Positions 16,842 to 25,537 are shown, counted from the stretch's first letter. The stretch: DNA of 64,000 nt from Oscillospiraceae bacterium (GCA_017458065.1 JAFTGD010000042.1:186001-250000); one strand, 5' to 3'. Notes: generated by a model from the letters alone, not told the origin. Made by a program: numbers and translations.

Positions 16842-17729
16842 TTGAAAGAAAAATACACGATCGAACAAGACGGATTTGTAGGTTACTGGCATCCATCCGA
16901 TGGCCATGAGGATAGAGCGATTATCGTATTTCCCGGCTCCGGTGCGGACTATGAACTGACAAGAAACGGCTCAGCGTTTCTTGGGAAAGCAGGCTGGAAC
17001 AGGCTTCTTGTAGCGTTTGCCGGCTGGGACGGACTTCCGGAAGATCCGGTTCTCGCTCCCGTGGAGTATGCGGAAAATGCGATAGCTGCATTAAAAGACG
17101 CCGGCTTTGACAAAATCGGCGTATACGGGATATCTGCAGGGGCAAAGTATGCAATCACGGCTGCTTCTCTGCTGCCTGGAATCAGCCTTGTGATTGCGGC
17201 ATCTCCGTTTGATTATACGACAGAGGCTTTTAAAGGAACGAAAGCATTGAATGAATCCACATTCTCGTTTAGAGGAGAGCCGCTGCCCTATGATCCAACC
17301 GTCACGCTCCACAGAAACATACTCAACGTACTTTTTCGGACGGCATTTTCGAAGAAGTATGGGACGAGGAGGATGCTGCGCGGATGTTATGATGAAAATG
17401 TTCAGACAGAGAAAGCCCGTATCAAGGTAGAAAATATGCATGCCGATTTCCTGATGCAATGCCCGGGTTACGATGATTGTTGGCCTTCTGACGAGGCTGT
17501 ACCGAGGATGGAGAAGATTCTGAAAGAAGCAGGATATCCCTACAGGTACAAAGCTACCGTGTATGAAAAGGGCAGTCATCTGCTCTGTGGTGATCTGTCC
17601 GGCAGCCCGGATTATTTGAAATCCATGAAGAGAATCCTTCAGGCGGAATACGTGGATCAGGAAGCCTGCAACAAGGCCCGGGAAGACAGCATGAAAGAGG
17701 CTCTTGATTTTTTGGAGGGATGGGAATAA
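16842..17729 (+). CDS. Acyl-CoA thioester hydrolase/BAAT-like alpha/beta hydrolase (first of two)
   Basis: About 295 residues. Alpha/beta hydrolase with nucleophile elbow G-I-S-A-G (after K-I-G-V-Y) and a His near the end (G-S-H-L-L-C-G), as in bile acid-CoA:amino acid N-acyltransferase / acyl-CoA thioester hydrolase C-terminal domains. No signal peptide, so intracellular. Start set at TTG 16842, behind GGGAGGAG, because it then aligns with the start of the paralogue at 19555 (both K-x-x-x...x-D-G-F). GTG at 16839 is an alternative. Substrate unknown; in a gut anaerobe bile-acid or fatty-acyl conjugates are conceivable but unproven. Confidence 0.75.
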   Translation: MKEKYTIEQDGFVGYWHPSDGHEDRAIIVFPGSGADYELTRNGSAFLGKAGWNRLLVAFAGWDGLPEDPVLAPVEYAENAIAALKDAGFDKIGVYGISAGAKYAITAASLLPGISLVIAASPFDYTTEAFKGTKALNESTFSFRGEPLPYDPTVTLHRNILNVLFRTAFSKKYGTRRMLRGCYDENVQTEKARIKVENMHADFLMQCPGYDDCWPSDEAVPRMEKILKEAGYPYRYKATVYEKGSHLLCGDLSGSPDYLKSMKRILQAEYVDQEACNKAREDSMKEALDFLEGWE

Positions 17730-17806
17730 TGCCAAGTGTACGCTATAAGCTGAGCGAAACCATGTTTGGCGCGCTGGGCGTCAGCAAAATGCTGGACAAA
17801 CAATGA
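17729..17806 (+). pseudogene. 25-codon remnant resembling an alpha/beta hydrolase N-terminus
   Basis: Reads M-P-S-V-R-Y-K-L-S-E-T-M-F-G-A-L-G-V-S-K, six more residues, then TGA. The wording is like the start of clostridial alpha/beta hydrolases, but the body is missing. A GGAGGG site precedes it, and its stop overlaps the next start (ATGA), so it may still couple translation of the ketopantoate-reductase-like gene. Confidence 0.45.
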
Positions 17807-18672
17807 GAATTCTGATTTATGGCGCGGGTGTGATCGGCAGCTTATATGGCGCGCTGCTGTCTGCGGCGGATCTGGATGTGACGCTCTACGCGCGGGGCAG
17901 GCGCCTGGAAACGCTCCGGAAAAGCGGCTTGCGCTATCGGACGAAGGACGGCGTCAAGCGGGCCTCGGTAAACGTAATAGACATGCTTGCCCCGACGGAT
18001 CGTTATGACTTCGTTTTCCTGACCGTCAAGGAAAACCAGCTTTATACCGCGCTGCAAGAACTGAAAGAGAACATAAGCCCCACCATTGTAACCATGGTCA
18101 ACTCTCTGGACAGCTATGACCGGTGGGAGGCCATCTGTGGCGAAGGACGGATCTTGCCGGCTTTCCCCGGGGCAGGCGGCGGCTTCGACGGAGAAGTACT
18201 GGACGCCGCACTGACGCCGAGACTGATACAGCCGACCACCATCGGTCGGATCGATGAGCGGGCAAATCAGCTTGCCGCGCTGTTTAAAAAGGCCCATATC
18301 CCTTATGTGATTGTTGAGGATATGCATGCCTGGCAGATCTGCCATCTGGCCATGGTCGTGCCGATCGCAGACGCCTATCATGAGGCTGACGATCCAAAGA
18401 ATGCAGGAAAGGATCGTACGCTGATGGGCAAAACGGCGCGGAACATTCGTGACAACTTAAAAGCCGTTGCCTCCCGCGGCATACCGATCACGCCGAAGAA
18501 GCTGAACTTATTTCGCGTTTTGCCGGCCGGCCTGGTGCGTACCGCGCTTGGCTTTACCTTCCGAAGCCGATTCGGTGAGGTGTTCATGTATCGCCATTCT
18601 GTAAAAGCGCCTGACGAGATGCGTCGGCTGCATGAGCAGTTCTATTCCTGGCTGGAAGGCAACGAAACGTGA
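17803..18672 (+). CDS. Ketopantoate reductase-like (PanE/ApbA family) dehydrogenase
   Basis: 289 residues. Rossmann motif M-R-I-L-I-Y-G-A-G-V-I-G-S at the start binds NAD(P)H; T-V-K-E-N-Q near residue 75 is the family's conserved Lys region. The C-terminal half is helical but lacks an obvious match to the strict PanE signature, so it may act on another 2-oxo acid. Starts inside the stop of the 25-codon remnant. It separates the two membrane protein/hydrolase units and is not duplicated. Confidence 0.75.
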   Translation: MRILIYGAGVIGSLYGALLSAADLDVTLYARGRRLETLRKSGLRYRTKDGVKRASVNVIDMLAPTDRYDFVFLTVKENQLYTALQELKENISPTIVTMVNSLDSYDRWEAICGEGRILPAFPGAGGGFDGEVLDAALTPRLIQPTTIGRIDERANQLAALFKKAHIPYVIVEDMHAWQICHLAMVVPIADAYHEADDPKNAGKDRTLMGKTARNIRDNLKAVASRGIPITPKKLNLFRVLPAGLVRTALGFTFRSRFGEVFMYRHSVKAPDEMRRLHEQFYSWLEGNET

Positions 18673-18681
18673 TTTTTCTAT

Positions 18682-18805
18682 CACCTTGAAAAATGAGCAG
18701 CAGTGAAGTATAATAAGAGGCGTCTAACAGCCCGCAGTGCAGTACCCCGCCGTGGATGGCTGTGCGGCGGGCTGTTGATTTGGCCGGCGGTTAGCATTTT
18801 CTAAC
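18682..18805 (+). promoter_or_regulatory. Promoter, hairpin leader and GTTAG/CTAAC operator, copy 2
   Basis: TTGAAA (18686-18691), 17 bases, TATAAT (18709-18714). The leader is almost identical to copy 1 through the GCGGGCTGT arm, then diverges, but the palindrome GTTAG (18790-18794) / CTAAC (18801-18805) is retained with the same 6-base spacing. Confidence 0.65.
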
Positions 18806-18885
18806 AATCACGCATTTTAGTCGTGGCGTTATGAGGAACTCAAACCGGCATCCTGCGACGTTCAAAGAAAGAAGAGGCGAAAATA

Positions 18886-19506
18886 ATGACTTCTATCAAA
18901 TGGATTTTTCTTGTTGCGCTTTTCGGGCATCTGCTCTGCGGCGTGTGCGACTGCCTGATAACCTATCTGCCGAACGGGCGCTTTAAGTTTGATTATATGA
19001 AGGACAACCAAAAGCTCTCCACAATTTTCAACGGGATGCCGCTGCGCAGCTCCATCCTCTCCATGCTGCTGGGCTGCCTTGCCATGTGCATGATGTTCTT
19101 CGGCTATCTGGCGCTGGCGCTGTGGATGCGGCCGATCTCGGCGATCCACGCGAATTGGATGCTGCTCGCCGTCGGGCTGATCTTCACCTTCGGCATCGCG
19201 CACCACATTTTGTGTGGCGTCCCGGAATGGCTCTATGTCCGGCTTGGCCGCACGGAGGAGGCGCGGCAGGTCATCACGGAACTGTTTCAGAAGACCTCTG
19301 TTACGATGTTCGTCTGCTATGCCGGTTTTCTGATCTTCGGGATTGCGTTCTTCGCCGCGGTCGTCTCCGGCCTGACGCCGCTGCCGAGATGGGCTTGCGT
19401 GTTCAACACCACCCTTTTGATGTTTGTGCTGATGCCGACGCGCATCGGCGGCAGCGGGAACTGGGCCGGCGCGATCATGTTCCTCGGACTGCTGTTCTTC
19501 ATGTGA
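18886..19506 (+). CDS. Polytopic membrane protein of unknown function (second of two)
   Basis: 206 residues with about six hydrophobic segments. Conserved-looking soluble elements are D-x-L-I-T-Y-L-P-N-G-R-F near residue 25 and G-I-A-H-H-I-L-C-G-V-P-E-W near 108. It occupies the same place as the protein at 16079 (leader upstream, hydrolase downstream). A GAAAGAAGAGG site precedes the ATG. Function unknown; a two-protein unit with the hydrolase is the best guess. Confidence 0.7.
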   Translation: MTSIKWIFLVALFGHLLCGVCDCLITYLPNGRFKFDYMKDNQKLSTIFNGMPLRSSILSMLLGCLAMCMMFFGYLALALWMRPISAIHANWMLLAVGLIFTFGIAHHILCGVPEWLYVRLGRTEEARQVITELFQKTSVTMFVCYAGFLIFGIAFFAAVVSGLTPLPRWACVFNTTLLMFVLMPTRIGGSGNWAGAIMFLGLLFFM

Positions 19507-19554
19507 TAAAGGGAAGAACATTTTTTTCATAACCGAATCACGGAGGCAAAGCGT

Positions 19555-20487
19555 ATGAAAAAACAGGTATTCAGAGCAGAAAAAGACGGATTCAACGGCG
19601 CATGGTATTTGAATCCCGCCGGGAGCCGCCGCGGCGTCATCCTGATGCTGGGCGACAGTGCGGAGGATCGGCTGGCCGTCTGCGGCGCGAAATGGCTGCA
19701 GGAAAACGGCTGCCATGTCATGGCCATGTCCCCGGACAAGAAGGACTACGGTCATCATAATTATCCATTGGAGCGGTTTGGAAAGGCCATTTCTTTCATG
19801 AAAGCACAGGGCTGTGAAAAGCTCGGCGTCATCGGCGCGTCCACCACCGGTATGCTCTCCCTTATCGCCGCGTCCTATTATCCCGAGCTGACGCTGACGA
19901 TTGCGTTCTCTCCGTCGGACTTTGTGATGGAGGGCTTCTATCAAGACGGCAAAGACGGAATGCGCGAGAGGCCGGGCGACGGAGAATCTTCCGTATCCTG
20001 GCAGGGAAAGCCGCTGCCCTATCTGCCCTATGCCTACCGGCACCCGGAGTACTGGCAGAAGATCCAAGAGGAATCCAAGGCCGGAGGCGACTTTGTCGCG
20101 TCCAGAAAGATGTTCGACGAATCGGAGCGCCGGCACCCGCTTCAGGAGGAGGAAAAGATCAAGGTGGAGCGGATCCGCGGCAGGATCATCTGCATCGGCG
20201 CGGAGGACGACGTGCTCTGGGACACCTGCAAGTACATCCGGCGGATGGAGGCGCGGCTGAAAGAACTGCCGCATGAAAGCAGCTTTGAGGCCTGGCTCTA
20301 CGAGCACGGCACACATTTCGCCTTTCCGGAGTCCATGCTGAAAATGATGCTGCCGGTGGGCTCCTCCCTGCTCGTCCGCATCATGTTCCGGGCGGGGAAA
20401 GAGTACCCGAAAGAGTGCCGCGAAACACGAATCGACCTTGATCGCCGTCTCAGGCAGGTGTTTCGTGCCTGGCTGACAGAAGATTAA
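19555..20487 (+). CDS. Acyl-CoA thioester hydrolase/BAAT-like alpha/beta hydrolase (second of two)
   Basis: 310 residues, paralogue of the protein at 16842. Both begin with a similar K-x-D-G-F-x-G-x-W/Y strand and share the C-terminal P-L-P-Y...K-I-K-V-E-R/N...E-x-G-x-H-x-x/F order. The nucleophile elbow here is G-A-S-T-T-G rather than G-x-S-x-G, an unusual fifth residue. H-G-T-H-F-A-F near 260 supplies the likely catalytic His. Cytoplasmic. AATCACGGAGGC ribosome site. Substrate unknown. Confidence 0.75.
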   Translation: MKKQVFRAEKDGFNGAWYLNPAGSRRGVILMLGDSAEDRLAVCGAKWLQENGCHVMAMSPDKKDYGHHNYPLERFGKAISFMKAQGCEKLGVIGASTTGMLSLIAASYYPELTLTIAFSPSDFVMEGFYQDGKDGMRERPGDGESSVSWQGKPLPYLPYAYRHPEYWQKIQEESKAGGDFVASRKMFDESERRHPLQEEEKIKVERIRGRIICIGAEDDVLWDTCKYIRRMEARLKELPHESSFEAWLYEHGTHFAFPESMLKMMLPVGSSLLVRIMFRAGKEYPKECRETRIDLDRRLRQVFRAWLTED

Positions 20488-20557
20488 GAAAGGAAGAGGC
20501 CGACAGCTGCGGCTCCGCGCTTTACGGAAACTGCAGTCTGTCGGCCCCTTCGGTCTT

Positions 20558-20587
20558 CCGCCCGTACAGCTGACGGGCGGTTTTGTT
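20558..20587 (+). terminator. Terminator after the second hydrolase
   Basis: CCGCCCGT (20558-20565) / ACGGGCGG (20573-20580) then TTTTGTT. A second stem, GGCCGACAG/CTGTCGGCC, lies just upstream (about 20501-20546). Confidence 0.7.
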
Positions 20588-20595
20588 ATGCTGTT

Positions 20596-20871
20596 TTATG
20601 TCCGGTCGATGACCGCCTGTGCTTTGCGGTTCATCGGGACGGTCGTCGCGGCGCGGTAGCTGGTCAGCGCATAGCCGTACATGTCGTTGACGATGGTCAG
20701 GGCGCGGCCCAGGCAGTTGACATAGCACTGTCCGCAGCTCTGGCAGTTTTCGGGATAGGCGATGACGGATTTGTTCGCTGCATTATCAAAACGGAAGACG
20801 TCCATCGGGCAGACGGTCACACAGGACTTGCAGCCGATGCATTTGTTCAGATCGTATCTTGCAACACTCAT
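20596..20871 (-). CDS. Two-cluster [4Fe-4S] ferredoxin-type subunit
   Basis: 91 residues with C-I-G-C-K-S-C-V-T-V-C-P (residues 11-22) and C-Q-S-C-G-Q-C-Y-V-N-C (about 43-53), two [4Fe-4S] ligand sets. It lies 18 bases downstream of the Tat flavoprotein and is surely its electron partner, as in AprBA-like or fumarate-reductase-like pairs. It has no export signal of its own, so it would either leave the cell bound to the Tat substrate or deliver electrons from the inside. AAAGGAG site. Confidence 0.9.
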   Translation of the reverse strand: MSVARYDLNKCIGCKSCVTVCPMDVFRFDNAANKSVIAYPENCQSCGQCYVNCLGRALTIVNDMYGYALTSYRAATTVPMNRKAQAVIDRT

Positions 20872-20889
20872 GTTCAGGTCTCCTTTCCT

Positions 20890-22854
20890 TTACTTGCCGC
20901 CCCAGCCGCCGGTGGCTTCCTCGGCAGGCAGGCCGAGCGTCTCCAGCTCTTTGGGGAAGTAATAGGTATAACGGCTCTTGTAGTCCTCGGTCAGATCGCC
21001 CTTCCACTCGTCCTTGACGGGGACCTTCTCGATGTCCATGCCGCCCTCGGCGTTCTTGGTGAGGGTGATGTAGCAGAGGAAGTTTTCATCGTCGCGGTAC
21101 GGGAAGTCGGTGCGGAAGTGGAGACCGCGGGTCTCCTCGCGGGCGAGGCTGGCACGCAGCGAGAGCTCGGCGTTGAGGATCTTGTGCTGCATCTCAAGAC
21201 ACATACGCACATCGTGATAGCTGGCGGCCTGCAGCTTGGGGATGACGCGGTCGCGCATATACTCGATCTGGGTCAGAGTGGCTTCCAGCGTCGCCTTGCT
21301 CTTGGCGATGTAGACCCAGTAGGGGGACATGATGCTGTGCAGCTGGTCGCGCGCCCAGGTGGGATCAAAGCCCTTTTCCACGCTCAGCGGAGCCTGGATC
21401 TTCTCGGTCTCCTCTTCGATGCGCTCGGCCGGGATCTTTGTGAGCTCGGCGCCGGCGGCGTACTCGGCCGCGGCCTTGCCCGCGCGGTTGCCCATGGTGG
21501 AGACATAGTTTGAGGTGAAGCCCACACCCGTGGGATAGGCGGCGCCGGTGGGACCGCAGGCCTGCATGCCGTCGCCGGAGACCCAGAGCCCTTCGATGGA
21601 GGTCTTACCCTCCAGGTCGTCAAGGCCGCAGAACACGCCGTTGGTCAGGTGTGCGCCGAAGCCGACGGCCGCGCCGTAGATATCGCCCTTGTACATGGTG
21701 TCGTTGCACTTGCCGGTGCGGACCTCTCCGGGATTCTCGGAGGCGGAGCCGCCGCGGCGGGTCACATCCTGCTGGGACATGTCCTCAACACCCGTGCCGT
21801 CGGTGACGGCCAGACCGGTCATGGACTTGGTCACACGGTCAAGGACCATGACCTTACCCTTGGTGGTGGCGTAGGAGATCGCCGTATCAGCGGTGATGTC
21901 GCCGCCGCAGAGCCACAGGGGATCCAGATAGGTCCAGTTGTTGTTCAGGAAGGCGTTGCCCGGGGCCCAGGACAGGGTCATATGGAAGTCGTCAAACTCC
22001 TTGCCCGCGATGGGGAGGCCCAGGTTGTAGGCGATGTACTCGCCGTCAAAGGTGACGCCGCCGGTGGGGAAGCCTGTCGGCTTGTAGCAGCCGCCGCCCA
22101 TGGCCATGACGACCGCCTTGGCGTGGCAGGTGATGATGGCGCCGCTGGGCACATGGAAGCCGACCGCGCCGCAGACCTTGTTGTTCTCGACGATGACGTT
22201 GGTCACCATGGTGTAGTCCGCATACTCGATGCCCTTGTCCCGCAGAACGGCCGCAAACTTGGTGCGGCGGTCGTGCTGGTAGAACTTTTCATGATAGCCC
22301 TGATAGTCGCCGGAACAGTCGGCGGGATCGCCGCTGTCATTGTAGAAGCCGCTCTCCTTGGCCGTCTCGTACTGGTCCAGGATGCCCCAGTCGCGCAGAC
22401 GCTCGTAGGTGGCCTTGGACTCCTCCAGCCAGACCTCGTAGAGGTCCATATTGCCCAGGTATTCGCTGCCGTGCTGGATACACTTGCGAAGGGCGTCGTA
22501 ATCGTCGCCCATTTCCTTGTCCGCCCAGCGGTGAGAGCTGGGCCAGGGGCTCAGACCGGAGTAGCCGGGGTGGCCCTTGTCGATCATGACGACGCTCTGT
22601 CCCTGATCGGCTGCTGCGGCCGCCGCGTTCAGGCCGGCGAAGCCGCCGCCGATGACCAGGACGTCACATTCGTACTCGGTTTTTGCCGGGGCTTCCGCCT
22701 CGGGGATGGGGAGCTCGGTGGTGACGCGTTCGACGAGCTCGGTCTCGCTCTCGGCGTGCGCCACGGGGATCCCTGCCAGCGCCGTGACGGCGGAGGCTGC
22801 GCCGATGCCCGCCATACCCTTGATAAAGTCCCGACGGCTGATGGATTTAGCCAT
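20890..22854 (-). CDS. Tat-exported FAD-dependent fumarate-reductase-like flavoprotein
   Basis: 654 residues. Twin-arginine signal S-R-R-D-F-I-K at residues 6-12 with cleavage near A-H-A-E (32-35). FAD-binding V-L-V-I-G-G-G-F-A-G-L-N-A-A at about 65-78, and the C-terminal helical domain of the succinate dehydrogenase/fumarate reductase flavoprotein family. No FMN-binding domain. Likely a catalytic subunit that reduces an organic acceptor outside the membrane with electrons from the adjoining ferredoxin. The acceptor is unknown; canonical fumarate-binding residues were not verified. AAGGAGG site. Divergent from a two-component system that may control it. Confidence 0.85.
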   Translation of the reverse strand: MAKSISRRDFIKGMAGIGAASAVTALAGIPVAHAESETELVERVTTELPIPEAEAPAKTEYECDVLVIGGGFAGLNAAAAAADQGQSVVMIDKGHPGYSGLSPWPSSHRWADKEMGDDYDALRKCIQHGSEYLGNMDLYEVWLEESKATYERLRDWGILDQYETAKESGFYNDSGDPADCSGDYQGYHEKFYQHDRRTKFAAVLRDKGIEYADYTMVTNVIVENNKVCGAVGFHVPSGAIITCHAKAVVMAMGGGCYKPTGFPTGGVTFDGEYIAYNLGLPIAGKEFDDFHMTLSWAPGNAFLNNNWTYLDPLWLCGGDITADTAISYATTKGKVMVLDRVTKSMTGLAVTDGTGVEDMSQQDVTRRGGSASENPGEVRTGKCNDTMYKGDIYGAAVGFGAHLTNGVFCGLDDLEGKTSIEGLWVSGDGMQACGPTGAAYPTGVGFTSNYVSTMGNRAGKAAAEYAAGAELTKIPAERIEEETEKIQAPLSVEKGFDPTWARDQLHSIMSPYWVYIAKSKATLEATLTQIEYMRDRVIPKLQAASYHDVRMCLEMQHKILNAELSLRASLAREETRGLHFRTDFPYRDDENFLCYITLTKNAEGGMDIEKVPVKDEWKGDLTEDYKSRYTYYFPKELETLGLPAEEATGGWGGK

Positions 22855-22983
22855 AATATTCCTCCTTGAAAAGTGATGGATTTGCTGTGTTATGACATTA
22901 TTTTAGCACTATATAGAGGCAATTGGAATGGCTTTTGCCCACTGTCACACGCAGGGGACAAGCTCGCCGGTTAGTCGTGTGAT

Positions 22984-23018
22984 ACTTGCCATCGGGGGGC
23001 AAAAACTTGCCATCGGGG
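22984..23018 (+). promoter_or_regulatory. Two direct repeats 21 bp apart, probable LytTR operator
   Basis: ACTTGCCATCGGGG at 22984-22997 and again at 23005-23018. LytTR regulators (AgrA type) bind pairs of direct repeats about two helical turns apart. The second repeat ends 12 bases before the -35 of the regulator promoter, fitting self-activation. Confidence 0.65.
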
Positions 23019-23029
23019 AAAAGATTCCA

Positions 23030-23058
23030 TTGAAAAAAACCGCTGAAATGATTAAAAT
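23030..23058 (+). promoter_or_regulatory. Promoter of the two-component operon
   Basis: TTGAAA (23030-23035), 17-base spacer, TAAAAT (23053-23058). The GTG start lies 25 bases further. Confidence 0.65.
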
Positions 23059-23082
23059 GGGTCCTGAGTGAGGTGATGGACC

Positions 23083-23781
23083 GTGATCCGCATTGCAATT
23101 GTAGAAGATACCGCCTTTGACCGGCAGGTCCTGAAGGACTGTCTGCGCGAATACAGCCAGGAGACCGGAACGGAACTGCAGATCACGGAATTCACCGGCG
23201 GGACGGAGCTCATGGAGCGCTATCCCGAGGAGCTGGACCTGATCTTTCTGGATATCATGATGGAGGGGATGGACGGGCTGTCCGCCGCCCGGATGCTGCG
23301 TCGGCGGGACAACAAGGTCCTGCTGGTGTTTGTGACCAGCATGGTCCAGTATGCTGTGCAGGGCTACAGCGTGGACGCGATGGACTTTATCGTAAAGCCT
23401 GTGACCTATACCGGACTCAAGCTGTGCATGGACCGCGCGGTCAAGCGCCTGAACGAGGCAGCCCCGGTGCGGCTCTGCTTCACCAACCGGGAGGGGAAGC
23501 ACTCTGTCCCCGCCTCGGAGATCTGCTATATCGAATCGCTGGAGCACCGGATCGTCGTGCACACCACACAGGAGGAGATCACAGCGGACATGTCCCTTGC
23601 CGCGGCTGAGAAGCTGGTGAAGGCGCTTCCCTTTTTCCGCTGTCATGTGTCGTATCTGGTGAATCTCCGTTTCGTGGACCGCATCAGCGGCAATGACGTC
23701 TGGGTCAACGGGGACCGGCTTTCGATCAGCCGCTACCGGCGGAAGGAATTTCTGGAAGCCTGGTCCGCCTATCTGGGGTAA
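23083..23781 (+). CDS. LytTR-family response regulator (AgrA-like)
   Basis: 232 residues. Receiver domain with phospho-acceptor Asp57 (L-I-F-L-D-I-M-M-E-G-M-D-G), acidic pocket E8/D9 and the V-T-S and K-P-V motifs; LytTR DNA-binding domain about 125-232 (I-C-Y-I-E-S-L-E-H-R...F-F-R-C-H-V-S-Y-L-V-N-L). GTG start preceded by GAGGTGATGG. Transcribed with the kinase 11 bases downstream and divergent from the Tat flavoprotein, so likely controls it. Confidence 0.93.
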   Translation: MIRIAIVEDTAFDRQVLKDCLREYSQETGTELQITEFTGGTELMERYPEELDLIFLDIMMEGMDGLSAARMLRRRDNKVLLVFVTSMVQYAVQGYSVDAMDFIVKPVTYTGLKLCMDRAVKRLNEAAPVRLCFTNREGKHSVPASEICYIESLEHRIVVHTTQEEITADMSLAAAEKLVKALPFFRCHVSYLVNLRFVDRISGNDVWVNGDRLSISRYRRKEFLEAWSAYLG

Positions 23782-23792
23782 GAAGCGCTGCC

Positions 23793-25115
23793 ATGACAGA
23801 ACTGATCTCTCCTTTTCTGATCGGCATCGGCCAGACGGCCGCCGTGCTGGTCTACCTGCTGTACGGCGATCGGGACGCGCTCCGGGAAAGGCCTGCCCGC
23901 TGGGCGTACACCGCGGGCTTTTACCTGCTGCTGAGTCTGGCGCAGGCCAGGCTGCATCTGTACCTGTCCGCACAGGGGACCGGCAGCCTGCCGACGCTGC
24001 CGTTTCTGGCGCTGAGCTGGCTGCTCTACGCGCTGTTTCTGGTTCTCTGGAGCCGCGCCCCCTGGACGGTCTGCTGCTTTCTGGCCTTCGTGCTGATGCT
24101 GGCGGACAACTGTATCTGGCCGCTGGTCAGCACCGTCTCCCGCATGCTCTGGGGCGTCAACTATCTGTACGACGGCCGTTTCCTGCTCAGGATCCCGTTT
24201 ATCCTGGCGCTTTCCGCACTGGAATGTGCCCTGGCCTACGGCATCCGCAGACTCCTGCCCGAGATGCGCAAGATCCATCTGACACTTTACGACACCGTCC
24301 TCGCCGCGGCGATTGTGATCCCCTTTCTGTACATCCGGACGCTTTCGGGGCAGAGTCTCAGCCAGGACAACAAGCTGGTTCAGATCATCATGACGGTCTG
24401 CTGCCTCGTGGCGGTCATCACGCTGGCGGCCGAGATCGGCCATTCCTCCAGCGAACATGAAGAGCGCCGCGAAGAGCAGATGCAGAGCGTGCTCCGCCAG
24501 CAGCAGGCGATGTTTGAGCAGAAGCTGCAGGACGCGGACAGCCTCAACCGCAAGTATCACGACATGAAGAACTTTCTGCTCTATCTGCGCGCCCATGAGG
24601 GCGGCGGGCAGGAATTGGACAGCTCCATCGACCAGCTCATGAAGAGCATCGAGCCCTACGGCAACGCCGTCTCTACCGGCAACACCGTTGTGGATGTGAT
24701 CCTGGGGGAGAAGCTGGCCGTCTGCGCGGAGGAAGGGATCGTCTGCGTCCCCTATCTGGACGGGAGCCTGCTGGACTTTGTAAAACCGCTGGACCTCTGC
24801 ACACTGATCGGCAACGCCATGGACAACGCCATCGAGAGCTGCTGCCGGATCCCCGAGCGGGAGCGGCGCCATATCCGCCTGCACAGCGTACAGCGGGGCG
24901 AGACCGTGGTGCTCACCGTACGCAACACCTTTGACCGCGCGCCGGACTTTCGCGGCGGGCTGCCGGCCACCACCAAGGAAGATGCCGGGAATCACGGCTA
25001 CGGACTGCGGAACATGCAGTATCTGGCCGAGAGCTACGGCGGGACGCTCTCCTGCCGGATCGAGAACGAGGAGTTTGTCCTGACCATTGTGCTGCAGCGG
25101 GACGCCGCTGTCTGA
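23793..25115 (+). CDS. GHKL-type sensor histidine kinase (AgrC-like)
   Basis: 440 residues. About six to seven membrane segments over residues 5-215, a coiled coil (220-255), then K-Y-H-D-M-K-N with the phosphorylated His256, N-box N-A-M-D-N-A-I-E-S near 343-351 and G-box G-Y-G-L-R-N toward the end. This is the AgrC/ComD-type layout, but no autoinducer precursor or AgrB protease lies beside it; it may instead sense a ligand linked to the divergent flavoprotein. Confidence 0.92.
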   Translation: MTELISPFLIGIGQTAAVLVYLLYGDRDALRERPARWAYTAGFYLLLSLAQARLHLYLSAQGTGSLPTLPFLALSWLLYALFLVLWSRAPWTVCCFLAFVLMLADNCIWPLVSTVSRMLWGVNYLYDGRFLLRIPFILALSALECALAYGIRRLLPEMRKIHLTLYDTVLAAAIVIPFLYIRTLSGQSLSQDNKLVQIIMTVCCLVAVITLAAEIGHSSSEHEERREEQMQSVLRQQQAMFEQKLQDADSLNRKYHDMKNFLLYLRAHEGGGQELDSSIDQLMKSIEPYGNAVSTGNTVVDVILGEKLAVCAEEGIVCVPYLDGSLLDFVKPLDLCTLIGNAMDNAIESCCRIPERERRHIRLHSVQRGETVVLTVRNTFDRAPDFRGGLPATTKEDAGNHGYGLRNMQYLAESYGGTLSCRIENEEFVLTIVLQRDAAV

Positions 25116-25144
25116 GACTTTGAAAATACTGCCTGAGCATGCCA

Positions 25145-25178
25145 CAGCCGCGGGTCATAACGACCCGCGGCTGTTTTG
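25145..25178 (+). terminator. Terminator of the two-component operon
   Basis: Perfect 12-bp arms CAGCCGCGGGTC (25145-25156) / GACCCGCGGCTG (25162-25173), then TTTT. The left half of this terminator and its upstream flank recur at 26081-26117. Confidence 0.85.
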
Positions 25179-25336
25179 CATGTTTGTGACTTATATCTAT
25201 TGCCGGGAATAAATCTTCCGTTTTGCATAATTCCTGCAATAGATTTTTGTACGTTTTTTACTATTGCCGTCAATATGCCATTATGATATTATGCAAGTTA
25301 GAGAGCAGTTGTATTTCTACTGGAAGGGGTGTCTTT

Positions 25337-25522
25337 ATGGCCATTAGTAAAGCCCAACAAAAGGCTGTAGCAAAATATAAGAATGCAAACTATGACAGAA
25401 TAGAATTGACCGTTCCCAAAGGGAAAAAGGAAGAATACAAAGCCGCTGCTGATCAACTTGGTATATCTCTCAATGCATTTATTAACGAGGCTGTCGATGC
25501 TGCCATGCAGAGAGCAAATTAG
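25337..25522 (+). CDS. Small ribbon-helix-helix-like protein (61 aa)
   Basis: 61 residues with the Arc/MetJ-like pattern R-I-E-L-T-V-P-K-G-K-K-E-E-Y-K-A-A-A-D-Q-L-G-I-S-L-N-A-F-I-N-E-A, common in small DNA-binding antitoxin-like proteins of Clostridia. GGAAGGGG site before the ATG at 25337. First gene of a three-gene unit with the two genes below; may be the transcriptional regulator of the module. Confidence 0.7.
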   Translation: MAISKAQQKAVAKYKNANYDRIELTVPKGKKEEYKAAADQLGISLNAFINEAVDAAMQRAN

Positions 25523-25537
25523 AAAAGAGGTTTCATT

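Noticed and set aside
23083-25115. agr-type quorum system
   Set aside because: No AgrB protease or AgrD precursor next to the kinase; only the two-component part is present.
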